Positions 1-5,994 of a stretch of 8,362 bases of DNA are shown one piece after another. This DNA comes from an uncultured Caulobacterales bacterium (lineage in GTDB: Bacteria > Pseudomonadota > Alphaproteobacteria > Caulobacterales > Caulobacteraceae). Every line of letters starts with the position of its first letter. The first letter of the stretch is position 1. The notes under the pieces are model-generated. The model was given only the letters and a program-made list of their open reading frames with translations. It did no database searches and had not been told where the DNA came from. The stretch spans positions 1 to 8,362 of the forward strand of contig CAISYT010000074.1 of assembly GCA_903889785.1 (NCBI GenBank), written 5' to 3'. Both the position numbers and the translations under genes were made by a program.

Positions 1-1229
1 CCAAGCAGTTCCTCAAATTCTGGGGCGGCCGCTCCAGCTTTCAGGAAACCCTGTTGCGCGTCGAGGGCCTGCATGGTGTGGGCAAGATCCTGATCGTGAC
101 CGGTGCCGCCCTGCTAAATTTTGTCAGAGAACAGTCCGCCGAACTCGGCATCGAGCCCATAATCCTGGTCGAGCCACAGGCGCGCGATTCGGCACCGGCC
201 ATCGCCGCCGCAGCGGCCTATGCTCAGCAGTCTGATCCTCAGGCCGTTTTGCTGATGCTGGCCGCAGACCATCATGTGAAGGACGCCGCCGGGTTCCGTG
301 CCAGCGCGGATGTCGCCGCCGATGCCGCCCGCGCCGGACTGATCGCCACCTTCGGCATCCGGCCTGATAACCCCGCTACAGGCTATGGCTATATCCAGCC
401 TGGTCCGATGATTATGGAGGGCGTCTTCGCGGTCGAACGCTTCGTCGAGAAACCGGATGTGGCGGCCGCCCAGGCCTATGTGGCCGATGGCTATTTCTGG
501 AACAGCGGCAACTTCGCCTTCCGCGCCGATGTGCTGATGGGCGAGTTGGTGGCATTTGAGCCGCAAATCGCCGAGGCGGTCCGCGCCAGTGTCGCCGATG
601 CCAAGGTTACTGGGCCAGTCGTCTGGCTGGATGAGGAAGGCTTCGCGCGTGCCCCGAAAATTTCGCTCGACTATGCGGTGATGGAACGCACCAAGCTCGC
701 CGCCGTGGTCCCTGCCGCCTTCGACTGGTCCGACCTCGGTGCCTGGGACGCCATCTGGCAGGCTTCTGACCGTGATGTTTCCGGCAATGCCGTCTACGGC
801 GATGTCGCGCTATCAGATGTCCGCAACACCCTGGTCCGCACCAGCGGTCCGTTCGTCAGCGTGATGGGCGTCGACGATCTGATCGTGGTGGTCGAGGGCG
901 ACGCCGTCCTAGTCATGCACCGCGGCCACGCTCAGGACGTCAAGCGCGTCGTGGATGGCCTCAAGAGCAGTGGCCGCGCGGTCGGCTGGCGACACCGCGC
1001 TGAGCGGGCGACACTGGCGCAGGAAGGTCAGGCCGTGGTCGAACTCTGGCATCTGAACGCGGGTGAGAAAGCCAACCTTCCGCCGGCCCAGACCACTATC
1101 CTATCGGGAAAAGTGCGGACTGCAGATGGTGCCAACCACGGCCCCGGCTCACACATCGACAGCACGCAAGCACAGGCGGTGGACGCCGAAGGCCCTGCAA
1201 GCCTGCTGGTCACCCTGTGGTCTGCCTAG
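1..1229 (+). CDS. manC: Mannose-1-phosphate guanylyltransferase (GDP-mannose pyrophosphorylase), 5'-truncated by window edge
   Basis: Makes GDP-mannose from mannose-1-phosphate and GTP in the cytoplasm, for O-antigen or exopolysaccharide. The frame is open to the left edge (first full codon at base 3), so about 25-30 N-terminal residues with the GGxGTRLWPLSR nucleotide-binding loop lie outside; a TTG at 54 is internal, because KQFL at visible residues 1-4 is already conserved family sequence. Seen in the visible 408 residues: DSAPAIA, AADHHV (87-92), PATGYGYI, the FVEKP signature (147-151), FWNSGNF, SLDYAVMERT and FDWSDLGAWD. The C-terminal roughly 85 residues look like a shortened cupin, as in bifunctional type II phosphomannose isomerase/guanylyltransferases, but the histidine-rich metal motif (HHHRAEHW type) is absent, so isomerase activity is doubtful. 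The TAG stop overlaps the stop of the convergent dioxygenase gene. Confidence 0.93.
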   Translation, partial: KQFLKFWGGRSSFQETLLRVEGLHGVGKILIVTGAALLNFVREQSAELGIEPIILVEPQARDSAPAIAAAAAYAQQSDPQAVLLMLAADHHVKDAAGFRASADVAADAARAGLIATFGIRPDNPATGYGYIQPGPMIMEGVFAVERFVEKPDVAAAQAYVADGYFWNSGNFAFRADVLMGELVAFEPQIAEAVRASVADAKVTGPVVWLDEEGFARAPKISLDYAVMERTKLAAVVPAAFDWSDLGAWDAIWQASDRDVSGNAVYGDVALSDVRNTLVRTSGPFVSVMGVDDLIVVVEGDAVLVMHRGHAQDVKRVVDGLKSSGRAVGWRHRAERATLAQEGQAVVELWHLNAGEKANLPPAQTTILSGKVRTADGANHGPGSHIDSTQAQAVDAEGPASLLVTLWSA

Positions 1230-2086
1230 CGGATCAGCCCTTTCGCGACCGCTGCTAACTCTGGCTTCAGCGGGTACATGTGGGCGTACTGAAGGATCTG
1301 TTTGCAGATCAGCCTAAGCCGATCATCGAACGCCGGCACCGGTAGAGTTCCCAGCAGTGGTGTGTTCAGGGGCGCCATGGTCCCGCGCTGGAATTCCAGC
1401 GCCATGCTCATGCGTGGGCTGGCGGCGAAGTGACTGGTCTGGCTGCCCCAATGTAGCACCGCCTGATTCCAGCAGAGCCAGTCGCCCGGTTCGACCGGCA
1501 AGGCGCGGATGGCTGGCAGGTCAACGCGGTACTGCCGATCCTGGGGCGTTCCGTAGGTCGGGTCCTTGTCGGCCGGCAGGATGTACATGCAGCTGTTGTC
1601 CGGCACGGCCGAAGTCAGCGGAATCCAAACTGTGAGCGACAGCGGGGTCTTGTCTGGTGCCAGGGCGGCAAAGCCGCGGTCACGGTGCGGCCGCCAACCC
1701 GCCTCTCCGCCCTGAGGATCGACATGCCAGGCCCAGAAGTCGGGCAGCACCTGATAGTCGGGCCCCAGCAGGCTGGCTATGATCCGCGTCTGGCGGTTGA
1801 AGGCGGCCCAGGCCTGGTCGAACAGAAAGGCGAACACCGGCGGGGCACCGGCGGCGGCCAATCCAGATATTGCCCCCGCCAGCGGCGTAGCCAGGTCGAC
1901 CAGGCCTGGATCGCTGGCCTGAAAATAACCCTCACGGCGCATGCGGTCGTCGGCCTTGACCCTAGCCGCGTTGGCGAGGGCGCAGGCAGCGAAATCGTCT
2001 TGCGGTACGCCGATGGTCAAAGCCGGGAAGCGCGTCCGCCAAAAGTCCTCGTCGGCAAGCCTTTCGAGCGGGAACTCAGCGTTCAT
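1226..2086 (-). CDS. Phytanoyl-CoA dioxygenase (PhyH) family Fe(II)/2-oxoglutarate oxygenase
   Basis: A 286-residue protein of the PhyH family, which hydroxylates small molecules using Fe(II), O2 and 2-oxoglutarate; its substrate cannot be read from sequence. Seen: HxD iron motif in WRPHRDRGF (H134, D136), distal iron histidine in VLHWGS (H212), and an arginine at R225 (SPRMSMALEF) placed to bind 2-oxoglutarate. PDNSCMYILP and the PGDWLCWN strand are typical of the jelly-roll core. The frame extends upstream to 2173, but those 29 residues are shadow sequence inside the AGE gene; the ATG at 2086 (MNAEFPLERL) is preferred because it gives an 11-base overlap with the AGE stop, which suggests translational coupling. 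No good Shine-Dalgarno is visible before it, consistent with reinitiation. The 3' end meets manC stop to stop. Role in sugar or lipid modification is inference. Confidence 0.88.
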   Translation of the reverse strand: MNAEFPLERLADEDFWRTRFPALTIGVPQDDFAACALANAARVKADDRMRREGYFQASDPGLVDLATPLAGAISGLAAAGAPPVFAFLFDQAWAAFNRQTRIIASLLGPDYQVLPDFWAWHVDPQGGEAGWRPHRDRGFAALAPDKTPLSLTVWIPLTSAVPDNSCMYILPADKDPTYGTPQDRQYRVDLPAIRALPVEPGDWLCWNQAVLHWGSQTSHFAASPRMSMALEFQRGTMAPLNTPLLGTLPVPAFDDRLRLICKQILQYAHMYPLKPELAAVAKGLIR

Positions 2087-3230
2087 TTGCGGCCCGGTCC
2101 AGGTACAATACGGCGCAGACGATATGGTAGAACGAGCTGGCTGGTGCCGGTTCCTCCACCCAGCTGCCGTCACCGTTCAGCCGGTCCCGCCAGAGCCCTG
2201 GCGTCGGGACATCGAAATACTTCAACAGGCCTTCGACCCCTGCGGCCACACCCTCGGCGCTGCCGCCCAGCAAATGGGCTTTAATGCGCTCCGTCTGGGG
2301 CCAAAGCCGCGCCTGGGCGTCATGGACGCTCATATCGTCGAGTAACTGGTTCATCGCCACGCCACGTGCCTGATCGACGCCGTGGCCCTCCGCGATCAAA
2401 ATCATCCGGTGCGCCGCCGCCGCCGCGTCCGGCCGCTGCGCCAGAGCGCTCCAGCGCAGCAACAACCAGGCCCATTCGAACTGATGGCCGGGCTCGATAA
2501 TCCGGCCATCTAGTGCCGCCGTGGCATTCCAGTCCCCATCGAAATATTCGCGCAGCCCGCCGCTGACGGGGTCGATAAACTTGGTGAGGGCCAGATTGGC
2601 AATCTCATCGGCCAGAGCCCGCCATTGTGGTCCCCCGCCAGCCTCGGTCCAGGCCAGCGAGGCCTCGAAAAGATGCATGTGCGGGTTCGATAGTAGAGGC
2701 AGAACCCGCGGATTGGCCTCCTCAAACCCGGCGATAGGATGCGGCAGCATGGACTTGAGGCCCACCAACAGGACATCGGCCTGTTGCATCAGGCTGACCG
2801 GCTTGCCGAGCACCTCATAGGCCGTGGCCAGGGCAAACAGTCCAAAGGCCTGATCGTAGAGCGCCACACGATCATCCAATGTGGCACCGCCCGGTGCCAC
2901 CAGGGTGCGTATAAGGCCATCCGGTCGGAAGTAATGGGCCTGGTACCAGTCGAGCCCAGCCTGCATGGCTTGCTTCCAAGGCCCATCCCAGCCCAGTTCT
3001 CCGGCAACAGCAAAGGCGAAGATCTGCCGCGGCTGGACGCGGGCTCGGCGCTGCGCCTCTACCGGGGTGCCGTCGAGCGCCAGCTTCTCATGAAATCCGC
3101 CGTGGACATGGTCGTAGCCCTGCGTCCACCATAGGGGGTAGGCGCAATCCAGCAGCCAAGCTTTCAGGCGGTCGCGGGTGGCAATCAAAGCAGCGGTTTG
3201 CATGCGGGCTCTTAGACGAATGGCGCTCAT
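2076..3230 (-). CDS. AGE-family (N-acylglucosamine 2-epimerase-like) sugar epimerase/isomerase
   Basis: A 384-residue (alpha/alpha)6-barrel protein of the AGE superfamily, whose members interconvert aldoses, ketoses and 2-epimers (GlcNAc 2-epimerase, cellobiose 2-epimerase, YihS, mannose isomerase). Seen, in order: LWWTQGYDHVHGGFHE (33-48), RVQPRQIFAFA with the conserved arginine, NPHMHLFEA (182-190), EPGHQFEWAWLL with catalytic-type H249, LWPQTERIKA (309-318) and a late SSFYHIV with H369. All expected barrel motifs are present and the length is normal. Given manC next door, mannose(-6-phosphate) isomerase activity feeding GDP-mannose is a reasonable inference, not proven. Start: ATG at 3230; an in-frame ATG at 3203 (MQTAALIATRD) is also possible, behind a weak AAGAG. 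First gene of a two-gene operon with the PhyH oxygenase; divergent from the transaldolase. Confidence 0.88.
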   Translation of the reverse strand: MSAIRLRARMQTAALIATRDRLKAWLLDCAYPLWWTQGYDHVHGGFHEKLALDGTPVEAQRRARVQPRQIFAFAVAGELGWDGPWKQAMQAGLDWYQAHYFRPDGLIRTLVAPGGATLDDRVALYDQAFGLFALATAYEVLGKPVSLMQQADVLLVGLKSMLPHPIAGFEEANPRVLPLLSNPHMHLFEASLAWTEAGGGPQWRALADEIANLALTKFIDPVSGGLREYFDGDWNATAALDGRIIEPGHQFEWAWLLLRWSALAQRPDAAAAAHRMILIAEGHGVDQARGVAMNQLLDDMSVHDAQARLWPQTERIKAHLLGGSAEGVAAGVEGLLKYFDVPTPGLWRDRLNGDGSWVEEPAPASSFYHIVCAVLYLDRAANER

Positions 3231-3294
3231 GCTTGTCTCAGGGCGAGAGAGGGATCACAAGACCGACTAACAAAACGCTCCGGGAAACTCAGCG
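3231..3294. promoter_or_regulatory. Divergent intergenic region between AGE-epimerase gene and transaldolase
   Basis: This 64-base gap must hold the starts of both divergent transcripts unless a promoter lies inside a gene. I see no convincing sigma-70 box pair: TTGTCT at 3233 and GACTAA at 3265 are too far apart. A modest ribosome-binding stretch GGGAAA at about 3282-3287 precedes the transaldolase ATG. No strong inverted repeat is visible. Confidence 0.35.
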
Positions 3295-3948
3295 ATGCAA
3301 ATCTTCCTCGATACAGCCGACGTCGCCCTTTTGAAGGCGGGTATCGCCACTGGCCTGATCGACGGTGTCACCACAAACCCCAGCCTGATCGCCAAGAGCG
3401 GCCGCGATTTCAAGGCGGTCATCGCCGAAATTTGCGGTTTCTTCGATGGCTCGGTCAGCGCAGAAGTGGCTGCCGTCGATGCCCCCACCATGATCGCCGA
3501 GGGCCGCGAACTGGCCAAGATTGCCCCCAATGTCACCGTGAAAATTCCGCTCACGCGCGATGGCCTGATCGCCACCAAGATCCTGGTCGATGAGGGCAAG
3601 GCGGTCAATGTCACCCTCTGTTTCTCCGCGGTGCAGGCCCTGCTCGCCGCCAAGGCGGGTGCAACCTATATCTCGCCGTTCATCGGTCGTCTGGACGACA
3701 TGGGCATGCGGGGCATGGAGCTGATCGAGGAGATCCGTGCTATCTACGACATCCATGATTTCGGCACCAAGATTCTAGCCGCCAGCATCCGCACGCCCGA
3801 CCATGTGCGCGATGCCGCCATCGCCGGTGCTGATTGCGCCACCCTTCCCGTTTCGGTGTTCGAGGCGCTTTACAAGCACCCCCTGACGGAAAAGGGACTG
3901 GAGCAATTCTTGAAAGATTGGGCCGGGACCGGACAGTCCATTCTTTAG
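3295..3948 (+). CDS. tal: Transaldolase, short (fructose-6-phosphate-aldolase-like, type 3B) form
   Basis: Class I aldolase fold enzyme, 217 residues, moving a dihydroxyacetone unit between sugar phosphates in the non-oxidative pentose phosphate pathway; cytosolic. Seen: FLDTAD (4-9, D6), GVTTNPSLI (24-32, N28), SAEVAA (E57), the Schiff-base lysine K83 in VTVKIPLT, the signature ISPFIGRLDD (126-135), and AASIRT (162-167). Full length for this subfamily, which is half to two-thirds the size of E. coli TalB. Two positions argue for transaldolase rather than fructose-6-phosphate aldolase: E57 where E. coli FSA has Gln59, and F129 where FSA has Tyr131. Start at the ATG at 3295 opens directly with the conserved MxIFLDTAD N-terminus. 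Divergent from the AGE gene; followed by a 132-base gap. Confidence 0.95.
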   Translation: MQIFLDTADVALLKAGIATGLIDGVTTNPSLIAKSGRDFKAVIAEICGFFDGSVSAEVAAVDAPTMIAEGRELAKIAPNVTVKIPLTRDGLIATKILVDEGKAVNVTLCFSAVQALLAAKAGATYISPFIGRLDDMGMRGMELIEEIRAIYDIHDFGTKILAASIRTPDHVRDAAIAGADCATLPVSVFEALYKHPLTEKGLEQFLKDWAGTGQSIL

Positions 3949-4005
3949 GGCAATCCTCCGCACGCTTCCGGCGAAGACGTCGCTCCACAAGAATATCGCT
4001 GCATC

Positions 4006-4051
4006 ACACAAATCTGCGTTCGCAATTGCAGCGAACAGGGATTATCTGTGT
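4006..4051. promoter_or_regulatory. Imperfect dyad/hairpin upstream of the 73-residue gene
   Basis: The core is GTTCGC (4018-4023) and GCGAAC (4031-4036) around a 7-base loop. After two mismatches pairing resumes (4011-4015 with 4039-4043, one G-T) and, with bulges, ends in ACAC/GTGT at the outer edges. A perfect 8-base palindrome GCAATTGC (4022-4029) is nested inside. A possible weak promoter overlaps it: TTGCAG (4026-4031), 17 bases, TGTAAC (4049-4054). It could be an operator, a 5' UTR structure or part of the transaldolase 3' end; there is no T-run, so a simple terminator is unlikely. Confidence 0.35.
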
Positions 4052-4080
4052 AACTCAGAGCTTCTGAGGAGCGGCTCGTT

Positions 4081-4302
4081 ATGAGCAGCATCGACGCCAC
4101 CGATATCCGCCTGGCCGGGCCTGAAGACGACGGCCGGCTGTCGCGCTTCATCCATGGCCTCCTGACCCGCTACGGTTTTCCGTTCGTGATGGTCAGTCAA
4201 GAGATTGACTTGGCCGGCGGCTTTAAGCGCGTGAAGTTCGAAGATGCCGACGTCAGCCTGAAGTTCGCGCGCGAATGGACCGAAACTGCGGCGACGGCCT
4301 AG
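4081..4302 (+). CDS. Small protein of unknown function (73 aa)
   Basis: I do not recognise a family. The ATG follows a good ribosome-binding site, GAGGAG at 4066-4071, with 9 bases spacing, the main argument that it is translated. The product is soluble-looking, with no signal peptide or membrane segment: an acidic N-terminus (DATDIRLAGPEDD), a central amphipathic part (RLSRFIHGLLTRYGFPF), a GGFKRVKFEDADVSLKF stretch and a polar tail. No cysteines and no metal motif. It stands alone between the transaldolase (132 bases upstream) and the aminotransferase (101 bases downstream), so it is either monocistronic or the first gene of a unit with the aminotransferase. A longer minus-strand frame across it (4042-4350) looks like a shadow. 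Confidence 0.6.
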   Translation: MSSIDATDIRLAGPEDDGRLSRFIHGLLTRYGFPFVMVSQEIDLAGGFKRVKFEDADVSLKFAREWTETAATA

Positions 4303-4377
4303 TACCTCCTGCTGACAACCCAGCCCTGTGATCCTGGCGGCTGGAAACACTCCGTTACCAGGTTTGTCTCGCCCTAT

Positions 4378-4390
4378 GCTGCGATGCAGC
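4378..4390 (+). promoter_or_regulatory. Small hairpin just upstream of the aminotransferase start
   Basis: GCTGC-GAT-GCAGC forms a 5-base-pair, 3-base-loop hairpin ending 13 bases before the ATG at 4404. The only purine-rich stretch that could serve as ribosome-binding site, AAGCGG (about 4394-4399), lies directly after it. The hairpin could influence ribosome access, but stems this short occur by chance in GC-rich DNA. Confidence 0.2.
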
Positions 4391-4403
4391 TTAAGCGGCC
4401 CGC

Positions 4404-5558
4404 ATGACCAATCTGCCTTTTATCGATCTTGCTGCCCAGCAGCGTCGGCTGCGCCCCGCCATCGACGCTGCCATTGCCCGCGTTTTGGACCACGGCGGCT
4501 ATGTGATGGGGGCCGAGGTCCGCGACTTCGAAGCCAAGCTGGCGGCCTTTGGCCAATCCCCCATGGCCCTTTCATGCGCAAACGGCACCGACGCGATCGC
4601 CCTGCCGCTGATGGCGTGGAACGTGGGCGCAGGAGATGCGGTATTTTGTCCGTCGTTCACCTTTACGGCGACGGCCGAGGTGGTTCCGTGGAACGGGGCA
4701 GAGCCGGTGTTTGTGGATGTCCTGGCCGATACCTACTGCCTGGACCCCGCAAAGCTGGAAGCCGCCATCGTCGCGGTGAAGGCCGCCGGCCGGCTTAAGC
4801 CCGCCGTGGTCATTGCCGTCGATCTGTTTGGGCAGCCCGCGGATTACCCAGCCCTGCGCACCATCTGTGATCGCCACGGCCTCAAGCTGATTGCTGATAG
4901 CGCCCAGGGCTTCGGCTGTACCCTGAACGGCGAGCATCCGATTCATTGGGCGGACGTCGCCACCACCAGCTTCTTCCCGGCCAAACCGCTCGGTTGCTAC
5001 GGCGACGGTGGTGCCGTCCTGGTCAAGGACACGGCAATCTGGAATCGGCTCGACAGCCTGCGCGTGCACGGGAAGGCCGTTGCCGGCGATGGTGTTGATA
5101 CCGGGCACCACGACCCGAAATACCTCAACACCCGTATCGGCATGAACTCACGGCTGGACACGATCCAGGCGGCGATCCTGATCGAGAAGCTGTCGATCTT
5201 TGCCGAGGAGATCATGCTTCGCGAGGCCGTTGCCACACGCTACATGTCCGGACTGGCGGGCAGCAGGGCCACGGCACCCAAGGTCATTGACGGTGGCCAG
5301 TCGGTCTGGGCGCAGTACGTTATTGATCATCCGAACCGCGACGGACTCGCCGCGCATCTCAAAGCCGAGGGCATACCAACAGCGGTCTACTATCCGGTGC
5401 CGATGCATCTTCAGCCGCCATACGAGCATTTCGAACGCGGTGCCGGTGGGCTGCCGGTAACCGAGGCCGCGGCCGGACGGGTGCTGGCCCTACCGATGCA
5501 CCCCTACCTGATGGCCGAGGATCAGGACCGCATCATCGCGGCAATCCGAGCGTTCTGA
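4404..5558 (+). CDS. DegT/DnrJ/EryC1/StrS-family PLP aminotransferase, WbpE/WlbC-like (3-amino UDP-sugar synthesis)
   Basis: Fold-type I PLP sugar aminotransferase, 384 residues, the usual length. The closest type I recognise is WbpE/WlbC, which moves an amino group from glutamate to UDP-3-oxo-GlcNAc uronate, giving UDP-GlcNAc3NA on the way to O-antigen. Seen: FIDLAAQQ (6-13), SCANGTDA (57-64), PSFTFTATAE (83-92), IADSAQGFG with cofactor-nitrogen D165, SFFPAKPLGCYGDGGA with PLP lysine K194, RIGMNSRLDTIQAAIL (244-259) and LPMHPYL near the end. The FFP-K-PLGCYGDGGA form and MNSRLDTIQAAIL match WbpE better than perosamine or ArnB-type enzymes. A short extra loop (KAVAGDGVDTGHHD, 224-237) may affect substrate choice. 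None of the dehydrogenase, acetyltransferase or epimerase partners is in the window, so the exact substrate is inference. Confidence 0.9.
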   Translation: MTNLPFIDLAAQQRRLRPAIDAAIARVLDHGGYVMGAEVRDFEAKLAAFGQSPMALSCANGTDAIALPLMAWNVGAGDAVFCPSFTFTATAEVVPWNGAEPVFVDVLADTYCLDPAKLEAAIVAVKAAGRLKPAVVIAVDLFGQPADYPALRTICDRHGLKLIADSAQGFGCTLNGEHPIHWADVATTSFFPAKPLGCYGDGGAVLVKDTAIWNRLDSLRVHGKAVAGDGVDTGHHDPKYLNTRIGMNSRLDTIQAAILIEKLSIFAEEIMLREAVATRYMSGLAGSRATAPKVIDGGQSVWAQYVIDHPNRDGLAAHLKAEGIPTAVYYPVPMHLQPPYEHFERGAGGLPVTEAAAGRVLALPMHPYLMAEDQDRIIAAIRAF

Positions 5559-5569
5559 ACGCCCTGACG

Positions 5570-5594
5570 GTCGCAGAGGGTTGCGGCATTTTGG
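5570..5594 (+). terminator. Possible weak intrinsic terminator after the aminotransferase
   Basis: GTCGCA (5570-5575) pairs with TGCGGC (5582-5587) over six positions (one G-T), with a 6-base loop, and is followed by ATTTTGG. It lies 11 bases after the aminotransferase stop, in the 38-base gap before the convergent 85-residue gene. Stem and T-run are both short, so this is tentative. Confidence 0.35.
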
Positions 5595-5596
5595 AT

Positions 5597-5854
5597 TTAG
5601 GCCGCCTGATCGAACACGCGGAAAACCTGTTCCTCGCGCTCGTCCCAAACCACACTGACTTCTGCAGCGCGTTTCACCCCGTCCTTGCCCAGGGCGGATC
5701 GCACCTCGCGCTGGCGTAGACGGCGTTCGGAGAGGCGGTTGAGGGTGCGGCCACCGCCGAGGTCCTCTTCGATGTCGGCATAGCGTAGCACGGCGTTGAT
5801 GATATCGCCCGTCGGTGGGCGGGGGATGAAGGCGGTAAAATCGGTGGTCGCCAT
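5597..5854 (-). CDS. Small conserved-looking protein of unknown function (85 aa)
   Basis: Not recognised. The 85-residue product has no signal peptide, membrane segment or cysteines: N-terminal MATTDFTAFIPRPP, a likely helix IINAVLRYADIEEDL, a highly charged middle (LNRLSERRLRQREVRSALGKDG) and an acidic end (SVVWDEREEQVFRVFDQAA). The charge pattern suggests a helical, nucleic-acid- or protein-binding adaptor, but that is guesswork. An AAAGG run 10 bases before the ATG (5854) can act as ribosome-binding site and lies inside the upstream 22-codon ORF, whose TAA is two codons away in the same frame. Divergent from the WYL regulator, so possibly controlled by it. The overlapping minus-strand frame 5674-6003 is rejected as a shadow. 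Confidence 0.6.
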   Translation of the reverse strand: MATTDFTAFIPRPPTGDIINAVLRYADIEEDLGGGRTLNRLSERRLRQREVRSALGKDGVKRAAEVSVVWDEREEQVFRVFDQAA

Positions 5855-5860
5855 ATCGGT

Positions 5861-5929
5861 TTAGCCTTTCGGGCTGGAACGGATTTCGATGCCACCACTC
5901 TGCTGGTGCGATACGTCAAAATCGGACAT
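5861..5929 (-). CDS. Candidate 22-residue leader ORF upstream of the 85-residue gene
   Basis: Reads MSDFDVSHQQSGGIEIRSSPKG and stops at TAA (5863-5861), followed by only ACC GAT before the next ATG. It is in the same frame as the 85-residue gene, so the two would be one 109-residue reading frame but for this stop. It may be a small protein or leader peptide coupled to the next gene, or the detached N-terminus of a gene broken by a nonsense change. Its composition is protein-like and hydrophilic. Its own ribosome-binding site is poor. The region upstream contains the 5944-5959 palindrome. Confidence 0.35.
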   Translation of the reverse strand: MSDFDVSHQQSGGIEIRSSPKG

Positions 5930-5943
5930 ATTGAAGGCAGGCG

Positions 5944-5959
5944 CCGAGGTGAGCCTCGG
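5944..5959. promoter_or_regulatory. Inverted repeat between the WYL regulator and the divergent small ORFs
   Basis: CCGAGG (5944-5949), TGAG spacer, CCTCGG (5954-5959): perfect 6-base arms. It sits 14 bases before the start of the minus-strand 22-codon ORF and 35 bases before the WYL regulator ATG, where an autoregulatory operator would be expected. It could equally be an RNA hairpin. No clear promoter boxes are visible beside it. Confidence 0.35.
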
Positions 5960-5994
5960 TTCGGCTTTAGATCGCGCGACCACGGAAAACAGAC

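Noticed and set aside
54..62. TTG at 54 as the true start of the guanylyltransferase
   Set aside because: The frame is open to base 3 and residues before 54 (KQFL...SSFQETLLR) match conserved family sequence.
114..566. 150-residue minus-strand frame under manC
   Set aside because: Antisense shadow of a well-supported gene in GC-rich DNA; no recognisable domain.
2087..2173. 29-residue N-terminal extension of the oxygenase
   Set aside because: Lies inside the AGE coding region, low-complexity shadow composition; ATG 2086 fits coupling and family length.
1685..2345. Plus-strand frames across the oxygenase and AGE genes
   Set aside because: Shadows of genes with clear motifs on the other strand; Arg/Pro/Ser-rich composition.
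3289..3756. Minus-strand 155-residue frame antisense to the transaldolase
   Set aside because: Mirror frame of a highly conserved enzyme; no start context.
4042..4350. 102-residue minus-strand frame over the 73-residue gene
   Set aside because: No ribosome-binding site advantage; the plus-strand ORF has GAGGAG at proper spacing and more natural composition.
4328..4798. 156-residue plus-strand frame overlapping the aminotransferase start
   Set aside because: Arg/Gly/Pro-rich out-of-frame shadow of the aminotransferase.
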